Shown in pieces: positions 56,467-64,000 of a DNA stretch of 64,000 nt. The DNA is taken from assembly GCF_030252345.1 (NCBI RefSeq), contig NZ_CP126980.1, forward strand, positions 8,751,501 through 8,815,500. The letters run 5' to 3'. Each line of letters opens with the position of its first letter. Within the stretch, counting starts at the first letter, position 1. Both the position numbers and the translations under genes were made by a program. The DNA is from Actinoplanes oblitus (lineage in GTDB: Bacteria > Actinomycetota > Actinomycetes > Mycobacteriales > Micromonosporaceae). Below the pieces are notes generated by a model. The model did no database searches. It saw only the letters and a program-made list of their open reading frames with translations, and was not told where the DNA came from.

Positions 56467-57105
56467 ATGCGAATCCCGGCACGGTTCAACGGTCCGCCCG
56501 GCACCGGCAACGGCGGGTGGTGTGCGGGCGTCTTCGCCGCCGCCGGCGGCGCGGGTCAGGTGACCCTCCGCCAGCCGCCACCCCTGGAGACCGACCTCGA
56601 GATCAAGGACGAGGTGGTGTACGCCGGCGACCGCGTGATCGCCGAGCTGGGTGCCGGCGACCCCGGCCCGGGCGTCGACCCGGTCCCGTGGGACACCGCG
56701 GTCGCCGCCGCCCGCGACTACCCCGGCTTCACCGCCCACCCGTTCCCGGCCTGTTTCGTCTGTGGCCCGGAGCGCGCCGAGGGCGACGGCCTGCGGATCT
56801 TCCCGGGCCCGCTGCCGGACGGCCGGATGGCGGCGCCGTGGACCGCCCCGGACGAGGTGTCGCTCCCGCTGGTCTGGGCGGCCCTGGACTGCCCGGGCGG
56901 CTGGACCGTGATCCGGGACGGCCTGGTCTTCGTGCTGGGCCGGATCGCGGCCGCCGTGGACGAGCTACCCGTCCCGGGTGACCACTATGTGATAACCAGT
57001 GCGGTGAAGGATGTCACCGGACGCAAGGCGCTGGTCGACTCGGCGCTCCACGATCGCGGTGGCCGGCGGCTCGCCACCGCCCGCGCCACCTGGATCCGCC
57101 GCTGA
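56467..57105 (+). CDS. hotdog-fold-like protein, function unknown
   Basis: A 212-residue protein: 'MRIPARFNGPPGTGNGGWCAGVFAAAGG', 'VTLRQPPPLETDLEIKDEVVYAGDRVIAELG' and 'HPFPACFVCGPERAEGDGLRIFPGPLPDGRMAAPW', 'LPLVWAALDCPGGW'. The pattern resembles a family of thioesterase-superfamily (hotdog) proteins with a C-x2-C-G-P motif, but I cannot name one with certainty. ATG 56467 is preferred because the frame upstream is antisense of the acyltransferase genes. It stands between olsB and kgd. Confidence 0.65.
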   Translation: MRIPARFNGPPGTGNGGWCAGVFAAAGGAGQVTLRQPPPLETDLEIKDEVVYAGDRVIAELGAGDPGPGVDPVPWDTAVAAARDYPGFTAHPFPACFVCGPERAEGDGLRIFPGPLPDGRMAAPWTAPDEVSLPLVWAALDCPGGWTVIRDGLVFVLGRIAAAVDELPVPGDHYVITSAVKDVTGRKALVDSALHDRGGRRLATARATWIRR

Positions 57106-57227
57106 AGCGCGAGCGGATCACGGGGCGGAGCTAGGTCACAGAGCGGACGTCCGGGCGGACGGCGCTCGCGCACGGCGTAGCCTGGTACCGGATCCTAGCC
57201 CGTCCCGCGTGACGGAGAAGTCACGTG

Positions 57228-60200
57228 ATGACAAACACGGTGAAAGAGGCGAACGCGGCAGTGTCGACGCAGCAGACTTCGCAGGACAATCCACTCGCGG
57301 ATTTCGGTCCCAACGAGTGGATCGTCGACGAGATGTACCAGCGATACCTTGCCGATCCGTCCAGCGTCGACCCCGCTTGGCACGATTTCTTCGCGGACTA
57401 CAAGCCGGCGATGGCCTCGGGCTCGATCGCGACGCCGGACGAGGCGACGGCGGCCAACGCGACGAAGTCGGCCGCCAAGGCCGGCACCGACGCGCCCGCG
57501 GCGGCCACGGTGGCGCCGGCCAAGCCGGTCACCCCGTCCGCCCCGGCGAAACCGGCGGAGTCGGCCAAGGCCGCGCCCAAGCCGCAGGTGCAGGCGGCGC
57601 CGGCCGGTGCCAAGACCACTGTCCTGCGCGGCGTGGCCGGCAAGATCGTGCAGAACATGGAGGCCTCGCTCCAGGTCCCGACCGCCACCTCGGTGCGTGC
57701 GGTGCCGGCGAAGCTGATGATCGACAACCGCATCGTGATCAACAACCACCTCTCCCGCGGGCGGGGTGGCAAGGTCAGCTTCACCCACCTGATCGGCTGG
57801 GCCCTGGTCCGCGCCGTCGTCGCGCACCCGGAGATGAACAACATCTACGCGGAGATCGACGGCAAGCCCACCCTGGTGCAGCCGGAGCACATCAACCTGG
57901 GCATCGCGATCGACCTGGCCAAGAAGGACGGGTCGCGCACCCTGGTGGTGCCGTCCATCAAGAACTGCGAGGAGATGGACTTCCGGCAGTTCCACCAGGC
58001 GTACGAGGACGTGGTCCGCCGCGCCCGGCGCAACGAGCTGACCATGGACGACTACTCCGGGACGACGATCTCGCTGACCAACCCCGGCGGCATCGGCACG
58101 GTCCACTCCATCCCCCGCCTGATGAACGGGCAGAGCGCGATCATCGGCGTCGGCGCCCTGGAGTACCCCGCGCCGTACTCGGGGATGAGCGACGAGACCC
58201 TCACCGACCACGGGGTCAGCAAGGTCACCACGCTGACCAGCACCTACGACCACCGGGTCATCCAGGGCGCGCAGTCCGGCGAGTTCCTCAAGGTGATGCA
58301 CGAGCTGCTGCTCGGCGGGCACGACTTCTACGATCAGATCTTCACCTCGCTGCGGATCCCGTACGAGCCGGTGCGCTGGGTGCGCGACGTGGCCCGGACC
58401 TCCGAGGGCCAGATCGACAAGGCCGCGCGGGTGATCGAGCTGATCCACGCGTACCGGGTGCGCGGGCATCTGATGGCCGACACCGACCCGCTCGAGTTCA
58501 TCATCCGCAAGCACCCCGACCTGGACGTGCTCCAGCACGGGCTGACCCTGTGGGACCTGGACCGGACCTTCCCGGTCGGCGGCTTCGCCGGCAAGCAGAA
58601 GATGAAGCTGCGCGACGTGCTCGGCGTGCTGCGGGACACCTACTGCCGCCGGGTCGGCATCGAGTACATGCACATCCAGGACCCGGAGGAGCGCCGCTGG
58701 ATCCAGGAGCGCATCGAGGTCAAGTACACCAAGCCGGACACCGACGAGCAGAAGCACATCCTGCTCCGGCTCAACCGGGCCGAGGCCTTCGAGACGTTCC
58801 TGCAGACCAAGTACGTGGGCCAGAAGCGGTTCTCGCTGGAGGGCGGCGAGTCGCTGATCCCGCTGCTGGACGCGGTGCTGCAGTCGTCCGCCGAGGCGGG
58901 GCTGGACGAGATGGTGATCGGCATGGCCCACCGTGGCCGGCTGAACGTGCTCACCAACATCGTCGGCAAGCCGTACGAAAAGCTCTTCAACGAGTTCGAA
59001 GGCTGGATGGACCCGAAGTCGGCGCACGGCTCGGGCGACGTGAAATACCACCTGGGCCAGACCGGGAAGTACACGACGCCGGACGGCGAGCACTCGACGA
59101 CGGTCAGCGTGGTGGCCAACCCGTCCCACCTGGAGGCCGTCGACCCGGTCCTGGAGGGCATCGTCCGGGCCAAGCAGGACCGTCTGGACCTGGGCCTGCA
59201 CGGCTACACGGTGCTGCCGGTGCTGGTGCACGGCGACGCCGCGTTCGCCGGCCAGGGCGTGGTCGCCGAGACGCTGAACCTCTCCCAGCTGCGCGGTTAC
59301 CGCACCGGTGGCACGGTCCACGTGATCGTGAACAACCAGGTCGGCTTCACCACCGCGCCGGAGTACAGCCGCTCCTCGATGTACTCGACCGACGTGGCCC
59401 GGATGATCCAGGCCCCGATCTTCCACGTGAACGGCGACGACCCCGAGGCCGTGGTGCGGGTCGCGAAACTCGCGTTCGAGTACCGCCAGGCGTTCAACAA
59501 GGACGTCGTGATCGACATGATCTGCTACCGCCGCCGCGGTCACAACGAGGGCGACGACCCGTCGATGACCAACCCGCGGATGTACCAGATCATCGACACC
59601 AAGCGCAGCGTGCGGAAGCTCTACACCGAGGAGCTGATCGGCCGCGGCGACATCACCGTGCAGGACGCCGAGGAGCAGCTGCGCGACTACCAGTCCCGGC
59701 TGGAGGAGGTCTTCAAGGCCACCCGGGACGCGGTGAAGAACCCGCCGCGGCCGCACATCATCGCCGAGGAGCCGGAGCCGGAGACCGAGACCAAGGTCGA
59801 CGCCGACACGGTGCGGGCGGTCGGCCAGGCGCACGTCGAGCTGCCCGAGGGCTTCACCCCGCACAAGCGGGTCCAGCAGCTGCTCGACCGGCGCGCCAAG
59901 ATGTCCACCGACGGCGGCATCGACTGGGGCTTCGGTGAGCTGATCGCGTTCGGCTCGCTGCTGGCTCAGGGCGTCACCGTCCGGCTCGCCGGGCAGGACT
60001 CCCGCCGGGGCACGTTCACCTCGCGGCACGCCGCGATCGTGGACTCGAAAACCGGCAAGGACTTCCTGCCGGTCAGCACGCTGGCCACCGGCAACGCCCG
60101 GTTCTTCGTGCACGACTCGCTGCTCTCCGAGTACGCCGCGATGGGCTTCGAGTACGGCTACTCGGTGGAGAACCCGGACGCGCTGGTCCTCTGGGAGGCC

Positions 60201-60959
60201 CAGTTCGGTGACTTCGTCAACGGCGCCCAGTCGATCGTCGACGAGTTCCTCTCCTCCGGCGAGGTGAAGTGGGGCCAGCAGTCGTCGCTGGTGCTGCTGC
60301 TCCCGCACGGCATGGAGGGCCAGGGCCCGGACCACTCGTCCGGCCGCCCGGAGCGGTTCCTGCAGCTCTGCGCCCAGGACAACATGCGGGTGGCGAACCC
60401 GACCACCCCGGCGAACTACTTCCACCTGCTGCGCCGCCAGGCCCTGTCCAGCAAGCGCAAGCCGCTGGTGGTCTTCTCGCCCAAGTCGCTGCTGCGGCAC
60501 AAGCTGGCGGTCTCCGCGGTGTCCGACTTCACCGAGGGCACCTTCCAGCCGGTCCTCGGCGACGCCGGGGTCAACGGCCAGCCGCTGGACGCCGGCTCGG
60601 TGAAGCGGGTGCTGCTCTGCTCCGGCAAGGTCTACTACGACCTGTTCCAGGCCCGGGCCGACCGCGGCGTCACCGACACCGCGATCATCCGGATGGAGCA
60701 GATCTACCCGCTGCCGGTGGAGGAACTCAAGGCCATCCTGGCGCAGTACCCGAACGCCGAGGACTTCGCCTGGGTCCAGGAGGAGCCGGCCAACCAGGGC
60801 GCCTGGTCGTTCGTGGCGCTCAACCTGCTGGAGCACCTGGAGGGCGTCCGGCTGCGCCGGATCTCCCGCCCGGCGGCGGCCGCTCCGGCGGTCGGCTCGG
60901 CCAAGATGCACGAGGCCGAGCAGCAGGCGCTGATCGAGGCGTCGCTGCCGCGCCCGTAA
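57228..60959 (+). CDS. kgd: 2-oxoglutarate decarboxylase/dehydrogenase E1 fused to E2 (Kgd/OdhA)
   Basis: A very large (about 1243 residues) TCA-cycle enzyme. N-terminal segment '[21 protein letters not shown]'; an Ala/Lys/Pro-rich linker; an E2-type acyltransferase domain (about 125-350) ending in '[17 protein letters not shown]'; and the ThDP-dependent E1 part with '[20 protein letters not shown]' and '[11 protein letters not shown]', then the transketolase-type C-terminal domain. The E2 lacks lipoyl domains, as in actinobacterial Kgd/OdhA. GTG 57225 and ATG 57228 adjoin; a later GTG at '[11 protein letters not shown]' may be the true start. A GGAGAAG site lies upstream. It ends in a terminator. 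Confidence 0.97.
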   Translation: MTNTVKEANAAVSTQQTSQDNPLADFGPNEWIVDEMYQRYLADPSSVDPAWHDFFADYKPAMASGSIATPDEATAANATKSAAKAGTDAPAAATVAPAKPVTPSAPAKPAESAKAAPKPQVQAAPAGAKTTVLRGVAGKIVQNMEASLQVPTATSVRAVPAKLMIDNRIVINNHLSRGRGGKVSFTHLIGWALVRAVVAHPEMNNIYAEIDGKPTLVQPEHINLGIAIDLAKKDGSRTLVVPSIKNCEEMDFRQFHQAYEDVVRRARRNELTMDDYSGTTISLTNPGGIGTVHSIPRLMNGQSAIIGVGALEYPAPYSGMSDETLTDHGVSKVTTLTSTYDHRVIQGAQSGEFLKVMHELLLGGHDFYDQIFTSLRIPYEPVRWVRDVARTSEGQIDKAARVIELIHAYRVRGHLMADTDPLEFIIRKHPDLDVLQHGLTLWDLDRTFPVGGFAGKQKMKLRDVLGVLRDTYCRRVGIEYMHIQDPEERRWIQERIEVKYTKPDTDEQKHILLRLNRAEAFETFLQTKYVGQKRFSLEGGESLIPLLDAVLQSSAEAGLDEMVIGMAHRGRLNVLTNIVGKPYEKLFNEFEGWMDPKSAHGSGDVKYHLGQTGKYTTPDGEHSTTVSVVANPSHLEAVDPVLEGIVRAKQDRLDLGLHGYTVLPVLVHGDAAFAGQGVVAETLNLSQLRGYRTGGTVHVIVNNQVGFTTAPEYSRSSMYSTDVARMIQAPIFHVNGDDPEAVVRVAKLAFEYRQAFNKDVVIDMICYRRRGHNEGDDPSMTNPRMYQIIDTKRSVRKLYTEELIGRGDITVQDAEEQLRDYQSRLEEVFKATRDAVKNPPRPHIIAEEPEPETETKVDADTVRAVGQAHVELPEGFTPHKRVQQLLDRRAKMSTDGGIDWGFGELIAFGSLLAQGVTVRLAGQDSRRGTFTSRHAAIVDSKTGKDFLPVSTLATGNARFFVHDSLLSEYAAMGFEYGYSVENPDALVLWEAQFGDFVNGAQSIVDEFLSSGEVKWGQQSSLVLLLPHGMEGQGPDHSSGRPERFLQLCAQDNMRVANPTTPANYFHLLRRQALSSKRKPLVVFSPKSLLRHKLAVSAVSDFTEGTFQPVLGDAGVNGQPLDAGSVKRVLLCSGKVYYDLFQARADRGVTDTAIIRMEQIYPLPVEELKAILAQYPNAEDFAWVQEEPANQGAWSFVALNLLEHLEGVRLRRISRPAAAAPAVGSAKMHEAEQQALIEASLPRP

Positions 60960-60968
60960 GGGTTCATC

Positions 60969-61004
60969 GGACGGGGCGCTCCGCGGCGGCGGGGCGCCCC
61001 GTCC
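60969..61004 (+). terminator. terminator after kgd
   Basis: GGACGGGGCGC (60969-60979) and GCGCCCCGTCC (60994-61004) form a perfect 11-bp stem with a 14-nt loop, 9 bp after the kgd stop. Confidence 0.85.
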
Positions 61005-61010
61005 TACTAT
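61005..61010 (+). promoter_or_regulatory. TACTAT minus-10 box, leaderless candidate
   Basis: The hexamer directly follows the kgd terminator and ends 6 nt before ATG 61017. Confidence 0.5.
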
Positions 61011-61016
61011 CCGGGC

Positions 61017-61193
61017 ATGTACTTCACCGATCGGGGCATCGAGGAGCTGGTCCAGCGGCGCGGCGAGGAGACCGTGACCCTGGAGTGGCTCGGCGAGCAG
61101 CTGCGCACCTTCGTCGACATGAACCCGGAGTTCGAGACGCCGATCGAGCGTCTCGCCACGTGGCTCGCCCGCGACGACGAGGACGACGACTGA
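61017..61193 (+). CDS. DUF6104-like micro-protein
   Basis: A 58-residue acidic protein 'MYFTDRGIEELVQRRGEE ... WLGEQLRTFVDMNPEFETPIERLATWLARDDEDDD'. It matches the DUF6104 type found behind kgd/odhA in actinobacteria, as I remember. The position after kgd, its acid tail and the helical core suggest a regulatory partner of central carbon enzymes (inference). TACTAT lies 6 nt before the ATG, so the mRNA is probably leaderless. Confidence 0.8.
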   Translation: MYFTDRGIEELVQRRGEETVTLEWLGEQLRTFVDMNPEFETPIERLATWLARDDEDDD

Positions 61194-61250
61194 CGCACAC
61201 GGTGTCCGTCCCGGCGTGATCGTCCTTGGCGGAAGCGTGCACGGCTTGGC

Positions 61251-61256
61251 TAGGGT
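61251..61256 (+). promoter_or_regulatory. TAGGGT minus-10 box, leaderless candidate
   Basis: The hexamer ends 7 nt before ATG 61264. A TTGGCG sequence lies 19 bp upstream of it. Confidence 0.5.
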
Positions 61257-61263
61257 CGGGCGC

Positions 61264-61422
61264 ATGTCTGATAACCGCGTCGACCCGGGTGGCAACACCG
61301 AGGCGTTCCGGGCCTTCACCCGCACGCCGGAAACCCCCGCGCCGTCCAAGGCGCCCTACGTGATCGGCGGTGTGGTCGCCGTCGTCCTCATCGCACTGGT
61401 CGCCTGGCTGGCCTTCGGCTGA
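61264..61422 (+). CDS. small single-helix membrane protein
   Basis: A 52-residue protein: a hydrophilic N-terminus 'SDNRVDPGGNTEAFRAFTRTPETPAPSKAP' and a C-terminal helix 'YVIGGVVAVVLIALVAWLAFG', a tail-anchored membrane micro-protein. It is preceded by a TAGGGT box 7 nt before its start. Convergent with ackA. Function unknown. Confidence 0.75.
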   Translation: MSDNRVDPGGNTEAFRAFTRTPETPAPSKAPYVIGGVVAVVLIALVAWLAFG

Positions 61423-61443
61423 TCGAGCCCCGCCCGGCGCTGT

Positions 61444-62559
61444 TCAGCCGTTCGGCGACAGCGCCCGGCGGGCCTCGTTGGCGATCTCCAGCTCCTCCTC
61501 GGTGGGCACCACGCAGACCGCTATCGGTGCCCCGTCCGGCGAGATGATCGGCTCGTGGGCCGCGTTGCGCGCCGGGTCGACGCTGATCCCGAGCGGGGCC
61601 AGCCCCTCCACGGCGGCCGCCCGCACCTCAGCGGAGTTCTCGCCGACGCCGGCGGTGAAGGTGATCGCGTCCACCCGGCCCAGCACCGCGAGGTAGGACC
61701 CGATGTACTCGCGCAGCCGCCGGGAGTAGATCGCGAAGGCCAGTGCGGCGTCCTCGTCGCCGGCCGCCCGCCGCTCCAGCACCGACCGCATGTCGTTGGC
61801 CCCGGTCAGGCCGGCCAGGCCGGCCCGGCGGGTCAGCGACTCCTCGATCTCGTCCAGGCTCAGGCCGCCCACCCGGTGCAGGTGGAACACCAGGCTCGGG
61901 TCGATGTCGCCGGACCGGGTGCCCATCACCAGGCCGGGCAGCGGGGTCATCCCCATCGAGGTGGCCTCGCACCGGCCACCACGCACCGCGGCGGCGCTGG
62001 CCCCGTTTCCCAGGTGCAGGGTGATCACGTTGGTGTCGGCCACCGGCCTGCCGAGGACCCGGGCGGTCTCCCGGGAGACGTACGCGTGCGACGTACCGTG
62101 AAAGCCGTAACGCCGCAGCCCGAACCGCCGCGCCAGGTCCCGGTCGATCGCCCAGAGCACCCCCTCCAGCGGGATCGTCGCGTGGAACGCGGTGTCGAAG
62201 ACCGCCACCTGCGGCACGTCCGGCAGCAGCTTGCGCGCCACCCGGATGCCGGTCAGCGCGCCCGGGTTGTGCAGCGGCGCCAGCGGGATCAGCTCCTCGA
62301 CGGCGGCCACCACGTCGTCGGTGATCACCGTGGCCTCGGTGAACCGGTCGCCGCCGTGCACCACCCGGTGCCCGACCGCCGCCAGCCCGGTCAGGTCCAG
62401 CCGGTCCATCAGCCCGCGCAGCGCCGACAGGTGGTCGGCCGCCTCGCCGCCGTCCTCCCCGATCCGCTCGACGTGGCCTTTCGCGGCGACGGTGGCACCG
62501 TCGAAGAGCTTGTAGCGCACCGACGAGGAGCCGCAGTTGAGCACCAGTACCCGGGTCAT
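61444..62559 (-). CDS. ackA: acetate kinase
   Basis: A 371-residue acetate kinase: 'VLVLNCGSSSVRYKLFDG', 'GHRVVHGGDRFTEATVI', 'VAVFDTAFHATIP', 'RRYGFHGTSHAYVSRE', 'NVITLHLGNGASAAAV', 'GMTPLPGLVMGTRSGDIDP' and 'FTAGVGENSAEVR'. It converts acetyl phosphate and ADP to acetate and ATP. The ATG overlaps the pta stop (ATGA), so it is translationally coupled to pta. Confidence 0.97.
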   Translation of the reverse strand: MTRVLVLNCGSSSVRYKLFDGATVAAKGHVERIGEDGGEAADHLSALRGLMDRLDLTGLAAVGHRVVHGGDRFTEATVITDDVVAAVEELIPLAPLHNPGALTGIRVARKLLPDVPQVAVFDTAFHATIPLEGVLWAIDRDLARRFGLRRYGFHGTSHAYVSRETARVLGRPVADTNVITLHLGNGASAAAVRGGRCEATSMGMTPLPGLVMGTRSGDIDPSLVFHLHRVGGLSLDEIEESLTRRAGLAGLTGANDMRSVLERRAAGDEDAALAFAIYSRRLREYIGSYLAVLGRVDAITFTAGVGENSAEVRAAAVEGLAPLGISVDPARNAAHEPIISPDGAPIAVCVVPTEEELEIANEARRALSPNG

Positions 62560-64000
62560 TCGGCTCCCGCCTGGATCGCCGTGATCGCCACGGTGTTGAT
62601 GATGTCCTTGACCGTCGCGCCGCGCGACAGGTCGTTGACCGGGCGGCGCAGGCCCTGCATGACCGGGCCGACAGCCACCGCGTTGGCCGACCGCTGCACG
62701 GCCTTGTACGTGTTGTTCCCGGTGTTCAGGTCGGGGAAGACGAACACCGTCGCCTGCCCGGCCACCGCGCTGCCCGGCAGCTTGGCTGCCGCCACCGCGG
62801 GGTCGATCGCCGCGTCGTACTGGATCGGGCCCTCCACCGGCAGGTCCGGACGGCGTTCCCGGACCAGGGCGGTGGCCGCCGCGACCTTCTCCACGTCGGC
62901 GCCGGCGCCGGACTTGCCGGTCGAGTAGGACAGCATGGCGACCCGCGGCTCGATGCCGAACGCGGCGGCCGTCGTCGCCGAGGAGAGCGCGATGTCGGCG
63001 AGCTGGGCGGCGTCCGGGTCGGGGTTGACCGCGCAGTCGCCGTAGACCAGCACCCGGTCGGCGAGCAGCATGAAGAACACGCTGGAGGCGACGGAGACGC
63101 CGGGCACCGTCTTGATGATCTCGAAAGCCGGCCGGATGGTCGCCGCCGTGGTGTGCACCGAGCCGGAGACCATGCCGTCGGCCAGCCCGGCGGCCACCAT
63201 CATGGTGCCGAAGTAGTTGACGTCGCGGACCACGTCGTACGCCAGGTCCAGGGTGACCGCCCGGCCCTTGCGCAGCTCCGCGTACCGGGCGGCGAAGTCG
63301 TCCCGCCACTCGCTGGTGGCCGGATCGACCAGCCGGGCGTCGCCGATCTCCACACCGAGCTCCCGGGCCCGCCGGGTGATCTCGGCCGGGTCGCCGAGCA
63401 GGGTCAGGTCGGCCACCCCGCGCCGCAGCAGCGTCTCGGTGGCCCGCAGGATCCGCTCCTCGGTGCCCTCCGGCAGCACCAGGTGCCGGCGGTCGGCACG
63501 GGCCCGGTCGATCAGGTCGTTCTCGAACATCAGCGGGGTGACCCGGGCCGACCGCGCCACGTCGAGCACCCGGGAGAGCGCCGCGGTGTCCACGTGCCCC
63601 TCGAACGCGCCGAGCGCCGCCTGGACCTTGCGGGGCGTGCCGAGCCGCGCCTGGACCCGGTCGGAGAGGGCGATGGCGTGGAAGCTGTCCGACTTGGTGA
63701 CCAGCATGGCCAGGCCGGTGTTGAGCCGTTCGATGACGCGTACGGCCCGCGGGTCGGGCGGCTCGCCGAGGGTGAGCACCAGGCCGGCCAGCGTGACGGT
63801 GCCGGCCGCGTGCGCCGCGCTCGCGGCGACCAGCAGGTCGGCCCGGTCGCCCGGGGTGATCATCAGCGCCCCGTCGGTCAGATGCTCCAGGACGGTGGGC
63901 ACGTGCGCGGCGCCCACCACGTAGTCCAGGACGTCCCGGTCCAGGGCGCCGGGCGTACCGGACAGCACTGTGGCGTCGAGCGCCTCGGCGACCTCGCCCA
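62556..64000 (-). CDS. pta: phosphate acetyltransferase, 5' end missing
   Basis: About 481 residues are in the window; the start lies beyond the right edge. The visible part has a DRTGG-like domain near the N-terminus ('LDYVVGAAHVPTVLEHLTDGALMITPGDRADL') and the Pta catalytic domain (about last 330 residues): 'RRHLVLPEGTEERILRATETLL', 'NYFGTMMVAAGLADGMVSGSVHTTAATIRPAFEII', 'GDCAVNPDPDAAQLADIALSSA', 'VEGPIQYDAAIDPAVA', 'FVFPDLNTGNNTYKAVQRS'. It converts acetyl-CoA and phosphate to acetyl phosphate. Upstream of and coupled to ackA. Confidence 0.95.
   Translation of the reverse strand, partial: GEVAEALDATVLSGTPGALDRDVLDYVVGAAHVPTVLEHLTDGALMITPGDRADLLVAASAAHAAGTVTLAGLVLTLGEPPDPRAVRVIERLNTGLAMLVTKSDSFHAIALSDRVQARLGTPRKVQAALGAFEGHVDTAALSRVLDVARSARVTPLMFENDLIDRARADRRHLVLPEGTEERILRATETLLRRGVADLTLLGDPAEITRRARELGVEIGDARLVDPATSEWRDDFAARYAELRKGRAVTLDLAYDVVRDVNYFGTMMVAAGLADGMVSGSVHTTAATIRPAFEIIKTVPGVSVASSVFFMLLADRVLVYGDCAVNPDPDAAQLADIALSSATTAAAFGIEPRVAMLSYSTGKSGAGADVEKVAAATALVRERRPDLPVEGPIQYDAAIDPAVAAAKLPGSAVAGQATVFVFPDLNTGNNTYKAVQRSANAVAVGPVMQGLRRPVNDLSRGATVKDIINTVAITAIQAGAE

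Overview
The window is very GC-rich DNA (by eye roughly 70 percent or more, with strong third-position GC) packed with actinobacterial genes. A fused 2-oxoglutarate decarboxylase/E2 (kgd), a DUF6104 micro-gene after it, TANNNT minus-10 boxes placed directly in front of start codons, ornithine-lipid type acyltransferases and many lipoproteins point to a filamentous soil actinomycete. Overall gene content and order suggest Micromonosporaceae, most likely Actinoplanes or a close relative; the genus is an inference. I see no integrase, transposase, phage gene or CRISPR array, so this looks like ordinary chromosome arm or core DNA with accessory patches.

Layout. 1-6.6 kb: start of an RND exporter divergent from a MarR regulator, then the minus-strand operon argS-lysA-hom-VOC-thrC (Lys/Thr branch of aspartate metabolism). 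6.7-8.3 kb: a DUF3105/DUF305 pair and tRNA-Arg(CCG). 8.3-8.9 kb: non-coding tandem repeats. 8.9-14 kb: signal peptidase I, a GH18-like lipoprotein, a Ser/Thr kinase and a CocE-type hydrolase. 14-22.4 kb: small regulators (HxlR, AraC, STAS), NTF2-fold proteins, membrane proteins and repeats. 22.5-28.2 kb: a glutathionylspermidine-synthase-like enzyme with a YgiB-like partner, an SDR, a GH13 enzyme and a PadR/membrane-protein pair. 28.3-33 kb: DedA, then a secreted cluster of two chitinases and one beta-1,3-glucanase, a set suited to attack on fungal walls. 33-43.5 kb: YidC paralogue, GCS2 ligase, polysaccharide deacetylase, Nei-type glycosylase, ClpP, arginine-derivative catabolism (ddaH-rocD), FHA protein. 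43.7-50.6 kb: lipoprotein, acyltransferase/patatin, MerR-thioredoxin, and a 1062-residue PqqD-like/M50/cNMP/FecR fusion with a Cys-rich small protein. 50.9-57 kb: HtrA, histidine kinase and response regulator (MprAB-PepD-like envelope stress set) beside olsB-olsA-like acyltransferases. 57.2-64 kb: kgd, two micro-genes, ackA and the 3' part of pta.

The features most worth a second look are: (i) an about 120-bp intergenic element present twice, at 14581-14700 and 33175-33293, with about 95 percent identity, a GATC-rich head and a nested hairpin tail; (ii) the PqqD-like/M50/cNMP/FecR fusion, in which the first His of HExxH is Tyr; (iii) a shared leaderless-promoter layout in front of about ten genes; (iv) operator-like palindromes at the GH16, chitinase, PadR and MerR promoters; and (v) short duplications that copy the 3' end of a gene across its stop codon.
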